Source: Spirochaetaceae bacterium (GTDB lineage Bacteria > Spirochaetota > Spirochaetia > Treponematales > Breznakiellaceae). Taken from it: 10,651 nt of DNA. The DNA is taken from contig JAISQV010000034.1 of NCBI GenBank assembly GCA_031273985.1, positions 1 to 10,651 of the forward strand, given 5' to 3'. The notes under the pieces were generated by a model. That model did no database searches and was not told the DNA's origin. It saw only the letters and a list, made by a program, of their open reading frames with translations. Below, piece after piece: positions 1 through 7,373 of this stretch (position 1 is its first letter; each line of letters starts with the position of its first letter). The position numbers and the translations under genes are program-made.

Positions 1-77
1 GAAAGATACGAAAAGAAGAGGAATAATGAGATGATTACTAGCAAAAATTTCGTGCTTTTCGTGTCTTTCGTGGTTAA
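1..77. repeat. Inverted CACGAAAGA-type short repeat, non-coding
   Basis: Bases 1-15 (GAAAGATACGAAAAG) match the reverse complement of 55-69 (GAAAGACACGAAAAG) at 14 of 15 positions, so the two form an inverted repeat about 40 bp apart. On the minus strand, 50-77 reads as three near-identical 9-10 bp units of the form CACGAAA(G/A)(A/G). The stretch is A/T-rich, unlike the GC-rich genes around it, and has no credible coding frame. A related, more decayed unit recurs at 5131-5170. Such short direct units are known as intergenic repeats in many bacterial genomes; what they do is not known to me. The left half may continue outside the window. Confidence 0.55.
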
Positions 78-116
78 AATGAATCAAAGTAAACGCATAT
101 GGGTATCCCCCCCTCC

Positions 117-271
117 CCCGCGAACCGGTGAGCGGGTTCTTAGGGGGGTTGGGGGGCATCGAGCCCCCCAACGGGGGCGTTGCGGGGGCAGAGCCACCGC
201 ATTGGGGGTAGCCGGAGACCCCGGACCCGCGAAGCGGGGAGGAGGCTCCGGCGCAGGGGGCTCGGCCCCCT
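117..271. repeat. GC-rich cluster of intergenic hairpins
   Basis: This non-coding block upstream of the kinase is a chain of inverted repeats. Seen directly: CCCGC 117-121 with GCGGG 132-136 (alternatively GAACC 122-126 with GGTTC 135-139); TTGGGGGGC 149-157 with GCCCCCCAA 163-171; CAACG 169-173 with CGTTG 178-182; GCCGGAG 211-217 with CTCCGGC 246-252, enclosing CCCGC 226-230 with GCGGG 234-238; and AGGGGGC 255-261 with GCCCCCT 265-271. Several are mutually exclusive. A similar nested hairpin occurs at 5998-6033, so this is probably a dispersed repeat family rather than a gene-specific control element. It may stop transcription entering from the left, but no T-tract follows the stems except a mixed pyrimidine run at 271-289. 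Confidence 0.6.
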
Positions 272-316
272 CCTCTCTTTCCCTCCTTTCATTTAATCGG
301 GTTTCGTAGTATCCTG

Positions 317-3082
<2,766 letters not shown>

Positions 3083-3108
3083 TACTATGTTTTAGACTAA
3101 ACAGACTG

Positions 3109-4188
3109 CTAGGGCGCTTCCGGCGAGGCGGCAGTTTCCGGGGGGGCGCTTTGCCGGGCCGCCGGGGAAGACGCGGTCGGGGCTCTTCTGGAAAAGAGGC
3201 CGAAGCGGTAACTTACCGAAAACCCGAAGCCCATGCTCTCTGTCTCCAGGGCGTACATAAACCGTGCCCCCAGATCCAGCGCGCCGCCCCAGGCCTTTAG
3301 CCTGAAATCCAGGCCGCCCAGAATGGAGAGCAGTCCTGCGGGCGATGTTTCCGGCTGCAGGATTCCCAAGTCCCCCAGGTTGAGTTCCGCGCCGGCGCCG
3401 GGCATGATCCGGTAGTTCGCCCCGTTAAACATAAATTTGAGCATGGCGGACGCCAAAAAGTGATCCGTCCTGGCGTGATAGTAGGTGTTATCGCTCCCGT
3501 CAATGACCAGGGGAAAGAGAATCGAGTAGCCGAAACCCGCCGAAAGGCCCATGAAGGAGAGAAAATCGAGCTCCGCCTCAAAGCGCCCCTGGATTCCGGG
3601 CCCATCCTCGGGATACTGGTAGGTCAGATCCGCCTCAAGCCCAAGCCAGAGCCACCTGTTCCACCAGGCTGTGCCGGACTGCCAGGCCCCAGCCGCCGGT
3701 GAACCCGCCTGGGCCGCCTCGTCCCCCGTAACGGACTTGCTGATGGGGGCATTGGCCATGGCCTGATAGATCAGGTAAAGGTTCCACTCGTTCATCTCGT
3801 CCAGGCTTGTGTAATCCTTGCCCAAGGTTATTATTTCCCGGTCTGTAGCGGTTTCATAGAGGGTCAGGTTCACCAAAAAGCGGTTCCGGGCTTCACTATC
3901 CCTGGAAACCGCCAGGATCATATAAAAATCCGACTCCTCCTTGGTTTCGACCACACCGTAGGAGGCTCCAATCAGCTCGATCCGTATGTTGGAGCTGAAA
4001 TAATCCCTGTCCGCCGCACTTCCGCCTCGTACCGGCGCCACATAAACCCGGACATTCCCCGTACTTTGGGAAAAAACGGGCGCGCTATTCCCCAGGAGAA
4101 GCAAAAAAACCAGGGCGCCATAAAAAAACCCTCCGGTTCTTCCGGCGGCGTTTGCCGGAAGAACCGGCATTTCTCTCACGCTACGCAT
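3109..4188 (-). CDS. Exported outer-membrane beta-barrel-like protein with N-terminal accessory domain
   Basis: 359 residues, family not recognised by name. The N-terminus has a hydrophobic signal segment (about 21-39, ending APVFSQ), so cleavage near residues 40-41 is likely. Residues 45-150 form a mixed alpha/beta region (RVYVAPV, IRIELIGASYGVVE, SDFYMILAVS, RFLVNLTLYET) that resembles the small TolB/CsgG-type N-terminal folds of spirochaete envelope proteins; this is inference. Residues 180-332 alternate polar and apolar residues with many Gly and aromatic residues and end in VSYRFGLF, as expected of a transmembrane beta-barrel. A Pro/Ala-rich tail of about 27 residues follows the last strand, which is unusual because barrels normally end on an aromatic residue. 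Start ATG 4186-4188 has the Shine-Dalgarno AAAGGA six bases upstream (4195-4200, minus strand). A promoter lies at 4269-4297. Role in the outer membrane unknown. Confidence 0.85.
   Translation of the reverse strand: MRSVREMPVLPANAAGRTGGFFYGALVFLLLLGNSAPVFSQSTGNVRVYVAPVRGGSAADRDYFSSNIRIELIGASYGVVETKEESDFYMILAVSRDSEARNRFLVNLTLYETATDREIITLGKDYTSLDEMNEWNLYLIYQAMANAPISKSVTGDEAAQAGSPAAGAWQSGTAWWNRWLWLGLEADLTYQYPEDGPGIQGRFEAELDFLSFMGLSAGFGYSILFPLVIDGSDNTYYHARTDHFLASAMLKFMFNGANYRIMPGAGAELNLGDLGILQPETSPAGLLSILGGLDFRLKAWGGALDLGARFMYALETESMGFGFSVSYRFGLFSRRAPTASSPAARQSAPPETAASPEAP
4133..4167 (-). promoter_or_regulatory. Terminator-like hairpin within the first codons of the outer-membrane gene
   Basis: A perfect 14-bp inverted repeat (CCGGTTCTTCCGGC 4133-4146, GCCGGAAGAACCGG 4154-4167) with a 7-nt loop covers codons 8-19 of the gene on the minus strand. 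On that strand the stem is followed by AGGG and then seven T (4128-4122). GC-rich stem plus T-run resembles an intrinsic terminator or attenuator, although the 4-nt gap makes it imperfect. It lies within the signal-peptide coding region, just before the hydrophobic core. It could be an attenuator, a translation-slowing element or an inserted palindrome. Confidence 0.5.
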
Positions 4189-4237
4189 GGGCGGTCCTTT
4201 AACCAGAATCCTGAAATGATTTTGCCGCCGGAATGGG

Positions 4238-4265
4238 CTCCCAACGGGAGGGCCCTAAGGGCCCT
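4238..4265 (-). promoter_or_regulatory. Leader hairpins of the outer-membrane gene
   Basis: Between the predicted -10 box and the start codon, the transcript could form CTCCC 4238-4242 with GGGAG 4246-4250, and AGGGCC 4249-4254 with GGCCCT 4260-4265 (two copies of the palindrome AGGGCCCT separated by one base). The two stems share bases and cannot both form completely. The leader would be about 75 nt. The predicted start of transcription, near 4262, falls inside the second stem, so part of it may not be transcribed. Confidence 0.3.
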
Positions 4266-4268
4266 GTA

Positions 4269-4297
4269 ACTATACCCCACTCACAGCCTTTTGACAA
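4269..4297 (-). promoter_or_regulatory. Sigma70-type promoter for the outer-membrane gene
   Basis: On the minus strand, TTGTCA (4297-4292) and TATAGT (4274-4269) are separated by exactly 17 bp, close to the sigma70 consensus. It points at the gene starting at 4188 and would give a leader of about 75 nt. The same bases read TTGACA on the plus strand at 4291-4296, but no matching -10 box follows in that direction. Confidence 0.65.
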
Positions 4298-4315
4298 GGA
4301 ATAGAATTCAAAACA

Positions 4316-4331
4316 CATGACCTTTGTCATG
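4316..4331. promoter_or_regulatory. Palindrome CATGAC-N4-GTCATG, possible operator
   Basis: A perfect 6-bp inverted repeat with a 4-bp centre (CTTT) lies in the divergent region, upstream of comF and behind the minus-strand promoter. Its core TGAC-N4-GTCA has the geometry of a dimeric regulator site, for example of the CRP/FNR superfamily, but the regulator cannot be named. The flanking bases do not extend the symmetry. Confidence 0.3.
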
Positions 4332-4371
4332 AGCCTTGAAGCAAACCCGGCCCCCGTCACGAAGCTAAGCT

Positions 4372-5076
4372 ATGAACCATCGCGCCGCCGCTTTTCTGGC
4401 CCTGCTGGAAGAGCGGGCCTTCCCCAGGGACTGCGCCTCCTGCGGAACCCTGCTCCTGGGCGGGGAGGAAGCTTTCTACGGACTCTGCGGGGCCTGCTTC
4501 TCCCGTTTTGCGGTGGACCCGGAGGCCCGCTGCCGGAGCTGCGGGAGGCCCCTCATCTCCGAGCAGGAGGTCTGCATCCCCTGCCGGGAGGGGGAGGGCT
4601 TTGACTTTGACCGGGCTTTTTCCCTGTACCCCTACAGGGGTCCTTACGAGAAACTCCTCAAAGCCTGGAAATTCGGGAAGAACCTCCCCCTGGGGAATTT
4701 CTTTACCGTAAAACTTGAGGAGGCGGCCCGGAACTTTGCCCCGGACGCGGTGTGGGTGCCGGTACCGCCCCGTCCGGGAAAGATCCGCTCCCTGGGCTGG
4801 GACCAGGTGGGGCATTTGGCGGAATGTCTGCGCCGGAGGGGCGGGAAGGTCTGGCCCTGCCTGAAGAGGCTCCCCTCGCGGAGCCAGAAGGAACTCGACC
4901 GGACAGGCCGCAGGGAGAACCTCCGGGGCCGGATCATCGCCGTCAAGCCGCCGCCCCGCCGGGCCCTCCTCTTCGACGATGTCATAACCACGGGCTCCAC
5001 CCTGGACGCCTGCGCCGGGGCGCTCAAGGAAGCCGGCGCGGAGGAGGTTTTTGCCCTCTCCCTGTTCACCACCTGA
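4372..5076 (+). CDS. comF: ComF family phosphoribosyltransferase-like competence protein
   Basis: A cytoplasmic protein of 234 residues, the usual length for the family. The N-terminal part carries four CxxC pairs (C21/C24, C39/C42, C54/C57, C68/C71), typical of the zinc-binding module of ComF. The C-terminal part is a PRTase fold with the PRPP-loop motif FDDVITTGST at 201-210; the WVPVPPRP strand at 128-135 and the DRTGRREN segment (176-183) also match the family. ComF proteins act in natural transformation, where they are linked to single-strand DNA uptake and handling; the substrate of the PRTase domain is not established. Start ATG 4372 lacks a strong Shine-Dalgarno sequence, and no good promoter box precedes it. 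The gene is transcribed away from the outer-membrane gene and converges on the CPBP gene. Another competence-family gene, comEC, lies 3.5 kb downstream. Confidence 0.92.
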   Translation: MNHRAAAFLALLEERAFPRDCASCGTLLLGGEEAFYGLCGACFSRFAVDPEARCRSCGRPLISEQEVCIPCREGEGFDFDRAFSLYPYRGPYEKLLKAWKFGKNLPLGNFFTVKLEEAARNFAPDAVWVPVPPRPGKIRSLGWDQVGHLAECLRRRGGKVWPCLKRLPSRSQKELDRTGRRENLRGRIIAVKPPPRRALLFDDVITTGSTLDACAGALKEAGAEEVFALSLFTT

Positions 5077-5130
5077 TACCGGCGCGGCGGACGCGGCAGC
5101 GGGCGGGAGACAGGGGAAAGAAGAATCTTA

Positions 5131-5170
5131 CACGAAGGCGCAGAAGGATACAGCAAGGCGCACAACGGAG
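5131..5170 (+). repeat. Degenerate 10-bp tandem repeat in a non-coding gap
   Basis: The 166-bp gap between the comF and CPBP stop codons holds consecutive decamers cacgaaggcg, cagaaggata, cagcaaggcg and cacaacggag (5131-5170), followed by a weaker gaaagaaggg. Each of the four starts with CA and carries A and G in register. The unit resembles the CACGAAAGA unit at 1-77. No hairpin followed by a T-run is seen, so I find no terminator for either convergent gene here. Confidence 0.45.
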
Positions 5171-5242
5171 GAAAGAAGGGTGGAAAACCAAGTGTTCAGC
5201 GGAAAAGTGGTTGATTTCTTGATTAAGTGAATACGTATGGGG

Positions 5243-5953
5243 CTATATCCCCGTCAGGTAGACGATGGCGTTATAGACCCCGTGAGCCCAGGCTATGCCG
5301 TGGAGGGCCCCGTAGCGCAGGTAGACCAGGGCCAGAAGGAGCCCGGCAAAGAAGGCGTTGAGTACGCCCCAGAGCCCCTCGTAGAAGTGGCAGAGAGCGA
5401 AGAGCGCGGTGGAACACAGCACCGCCAAAAACTTGACGCCCGGCGCTGCAAAGCGGGAGAGGAGGTAGTAACGAAAGTAAGTCTCTTCCAGGTAGCCTGT
5501 GCTGAGGCAGGAAAGAAAGACCACGGCCCAGCCCGCGGCGCTGGAGGGCGCTTCCAGCGTGAAAGTCCCGGCGGCCCCGGCGAAGAAGGGCAAAACCAGG
5601 GAGATGCCGAGCCCAATGGCCAGAAGGCCGGGGAGGCTGACAAAAAAAGCCTGAACATCGCCGCCGGAAATCCGGGGCAGAATCCTCCGTCCCGGCTCCC
5701 CCCGCCGGGTGAAGATCAGGTACCAAAGCAGCAGCAGCGAAGGCCCATTGTAGGCGACGATTCGGGCGGCTTCCCGGACCAGACTAAAGGGAATCGCGGC
5801 GCCCTCCAGCGGGGCGGGCAGCGGCGGCGACATAAAATCCGGGAAAAAGAGGACCAGGTAGATGATAAAAGGTTCAACGAGGGATTTCAGAAAAGCCTCC
5901 CTGCCAACGCCGCCCAAGGCCGGCACGGGCCAAAACCCGCCTCCCGGCGCCAC
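5243..5953 (-). CDS. CPBP family intramembrane protease-like protein
   Basis: Up to 236 residues with about six to eight hydrophobic segments, so an integral inner-membrane protein. The CPBP (Abi/CAAX-protease-like) motifs are all present: EExxxR as E156-E157-T-Y-F-R161, FxxxH as F185 to H189, and HxxxN as H224 to N228. Eukaryotic relatives cleave prenylated CAAX proteins. Most bacterial members have no known substrate, and some act in bacteriocin self-immunity or protein maturation. No peptide or bacteriocin gene is visible nearby. The start is uncertain: GTG 5953 gives the longest frame but has no Shine-Dalgarno sequence. A CTG codon at 5890 is preceded at 5 nt by AGGGAGG and would give a 215-residue protein beginning KSLVEPFIIY just before the first membrane segment. 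A plausible promoter lies at 5975-6004. Confidence 0.85.
   Translation of the reverse strand: MAPGGGFWPVPALGGVGREAFLKSLVEPFIIYLVLFFPDFMSPPLPAPLEGAAIPFSLVREAARIVAYNGPSLLLLWYLIFTRRGEPGRRILPRISGGDVQAFFVSLPGLLAIGLGISLVLPFFAGAAGTFTLEAPSSAAGWAVVFLSCLSTGYLEETYFRYYLLSRFAAPGVKFLAVLCSTALFALCHFYEGLWGVLNAFFAGLLLALVYLRYGALHGIAWAHGVYNAIVYLTGI
5896..5902 (-). promoter_or_regulatory. Strong Shine-Dalgarno sequence inside the CPBP frame
   Basis: On the minus strand AGGGAGG stands five bases before CTG (5890-5888), codon 22 of the longest frame. It is by far the best ribosome binding sequence in the first 30 codons and may mark the real start. It could also be coincidence from Gly-Arg-Glu codons. Confidence 0.3.
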
Positions 5954-5974
5954 AGATCAGGCCCGCATTGAATA

Positions 5975-6004
5975 AGCATAAGACGGGCGCATCCCCGGCG
6001 GCAA
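5975..6004 (-). promoter_or_regulatory. Candidate promoter for the CPBP gene
   Basis: On the minus strand, TTGCCG (6004-5999) and TATGCT (5980-5975) are 18 bp apart. The fit is moderate. Transcription would start near 5968, leaving a leader of about 15 nt before GTG 5953 or 78 nt before CTG 5890. Confidence 0.35.
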
Positions 6005-6053
6005 GAACCCGCTTGCGCGGGGGAGGCTGCCGCTCCGGATCTGCCCTTCGGGC
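5998..6053. repeat. GC-rich nested intergenic hairpin, second copy
   Basis: GCGGCA 5998-6003 pairs with TGCCGC 6028-6033 and encloses CCCGC 6008-6012 with GCGGG 6017-6021. A further stem GCCC 6043-6046 with GGGC 6050-6053 follows. The core CCCGC, short loop, GCGGG then GGAGG closely resembles 226-245 near the left end, which also sits within an outer stem. Probably a dispersed repeat; it lies between the two divergent promoters. Confidence 0.45.
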
Positions 6054-6113
6054 GCCCCTCCTATCCCTTGCGCGGCCTGGCGGCCCCAGGTTTGCCCTGC
6101 GGACCGGCCGCCT

Positions 6114-6142
6114 TTGACAGTGCCGGTAACAGCCGGTATAGT
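6114..6142 (+). promoter_or_regulatory. Strong sigma70-type promoter of the PilZ-HEAT-comEC-rsmA operon
   Basis: TTGACA (6114-6119), a 17-bp spacer and TATAGT (6137-6142) match the sigma70 consensus almost perfectly. Transcription should start near 6149, which rules out any PilZ start upstream, although the frame is open back to 6068. The spacer contains a direct repeat GCCGGTA at 6122-6128 and 6132-6138, one helical turn apart, where a regulator could bind. Confidence 0.75.
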
Positions 6143-6146
6143 ATAT

Positions 6147-6206
6147 ATGAACCGGGGGAAGTTCAAGGCCACGCGCAGGGAGCGCGGGGAAACGGGAAGC
6201 GGCTGA
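6147..6206 (+). other. Possible 19-codon leader ORF overlapping the PilZ start
   Basis: ATG 6147, four bases after the -10 box, opens a 19-codon Arg/Lys-rich frame whose TGA (6204-6206) overlaps the PilZ start in the sequence TGATG. This is the classic arrangement for termination-reinitiation coupling. The predicted transcription start falls on or just inside this ATG, so it would have to be leaderless or may not be translated at all. The other possibility is a frameshifted N-terminus of the PilZ protein. Confidence 0.25.
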
Positions 6207-7336
6207 TGTTGGTTCTGGCTATTTTGGTTATTCTCGGCGGGATACTTCTCTTCGTTTACAACTCCAGGAATGGAGGAGGAGGCGGGCTGATTCAGGGCGA
6301 CTGGATTCAGTTTTACGCCAAGGGCAAAGACTCAGGCTTCAGCTTCAAGGACATCGAACTGCTCCGCCAATTGGCGGTAAAATCGGAACTTGAGGAGCCC
6401 AGCTCCCTCTTCTGGTCCCAGGATCAGCTCGACCGCTGCATCAAGGCCATGATAAGGAACAGCAAAGCCGCGGGGGAGCACAAGAATCCCGAAGTCCAGG
6501 AATTTCTTTCCCGGCTCTACGATTACCGGAAACGAATCGAGCTGGACCGGCCCAAGTCGCTGCAGGGCCTCACCTCCACCAGGGAACTGCAGGAGGAACA
6601 GCGCCTCCGGATCCTGCTGAGCGGCACCGGGGTTTTCGGCTCCTACATCATCAAAAACACCCGGGACTATCTGACCATAGCCCGCCCAACGGGAGAAAAC
6701 CTCCCCCAAAGTTACCGATGGAGGGGCTCCCAGGTATCCATATACTTTTGGAGGAACGAGGATGCGGGGTATGTTTTCGACACGGACGTGCTGGACGAGG
6801 TCTACTCCAAGGGCATATCGGCCCTCCAGATACGGCACAGCGATTCCGTGTTCAGGACCCAGAAGCGAAAATCCACCCGGATCAAGACCCATTGGCCGGC
6901 CTTCCTCTACCTTCTCGCCGACGGGGAAACGTCGGACAACATCGAGTCCACGCCGGGGCTCAAGTGCTTCATCGAGGATATTTCAGACGGGGGCTGCGCC
7001 CTCTCCATAGGCGGCAAAACAGCGCCGGGGCTCAGGATCAAGATTCAGTTTGAGATCGACAAGGACCCCCTGATAATGTGCGGGACCGTCCGTTCCGTGG
7101 ACTACAAGGAGGGGGAAAACCGCTCCCTGCTCCACGTTGAGGCCGAGGTCATGCCCCTCACCACGCGGAATCACATAATGGCCCAGGTTTTTGGGATGGT
7201 GGATGATGAGGAGGGCCTGCCCCTGCGTATACTGGACGATGAGACCGGGGAAGCGGGGGCCGGAGCGGCGGGACTGGAAGCCCTGGGAACGGGCCTTGAA
7301 CAGGGGGAAACGACCCCTGAAAGTACCCTGTTTTAG
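6206..7336 (+). CDS. Membrane-anchored PilZ domain protein, predicted c-di-GMP receptor
   Basis: 376 residues from ATG 6206, the first usual start codon in frame after the promoter. A hydrophobic segment covers residues 1-18 and is followed by R21. With no basic residue before the segment, the positive-inside rule predicts an outside N-terminus and a cytoplasmic body, which is what a c-di-GMP receptor needs. Residues 30-210 form a YcgR-like N-terminal region. The C-terminal PilZ domain (about 217-330) has both binding motifs: RKSTR (221-225, RxxxR) and DISDGG (258-263, DxSxxG). The last 45 residues are acidic, Gly/Ala-rich and probably disordered. YcgR-type proteins link c-di-GMP to flagellar motility; spirochaete relatives affect motility and virulence. 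That role here is inference. First gene of the predicted operon, 37 bp before the HEAT gene. No strong Shine-Dalgarno sequence is visible. Confidence 0.88.
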   Translation: MLVLAILVILGGILLFVYNSRNGGGGGLIQGDWIQFYAKGKDSGFSFKDIELLRQLAVKSELEEPSSLFWSQDQLDRCIKAMIRNSKAAGEHKNPEVQEFLSRLYDYRKRIELDRPKSLQGLTSTRELQEEQRLRILLSGTGVFGSYIIKNTRDYLTIARPTGENLPQSYRWRGSQVSIYFWRNEDAGYVFDTDVLDEVYSKGISALQIRHSDSVFRTQKRKSTRIKTHWPAFLYLLADGETSDNIESTPGLKCFIEDISDGGCALSIGGKTAPGLRIKIQFEIDKDPLIMCGTVRSVDYKEGENRSLLHVEAEVMPLTTRNHIMAQVFGMVDDEEGLPLRILDDETGEAGAGAAGLEALGTGLEQGETTPESTLF

Positions 7337-7373
7337 ACGCCCTTAGGTATCATAAGGTGGATGGGAAGATAGT

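Noticed and set aside
3083..3108. Bidirectional terminator between the kinase and the outer-membrane gene
   Set aside because: Only a 5-bp A/T-rich dyad around TTTAGACTAAA is present, too weak for an intrinsic terminator.
4291..4319. TTGACA on the plus strand as a comF promoter
   Set aside because: No acceptable -10 box lies 16-18 bp downstream; the same bases serve the better minus-strand promoter.
5131..5170. Decamer array as a CRISPR
   Set aside because: Units are 10 bp, contiguous and degenerate, with no spacers and no cas genes.
5239..5252. GGGG-CTATAT-CCCC as a terminator of the CPBP gene
   Set aside because: Four-bp stem overlapping the stop codon and no T-run after it on the minus strand.
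5237..5971. A 244-residue plus-strand frame opposite the CPBP gene
   Set aside because: Gly/Gln/Lys-rich composition typical of antisense translation; the minus strand has membrane segments and all three CPBP motifs.
6068..6205. Extension of the PilZ frame upstream to a TTG at 6068
   Set aside because: It would begin upstream of the near-consensus promoter at 6114-6142, so it would not be on the transcript.
7341..7357. CCTTA-N7-TAAGG hairpin between the PilZ and HEAT genes
   Set aside because: The 5-bp stem is weak and has no T-run; too little to call an attenuator or terminator.
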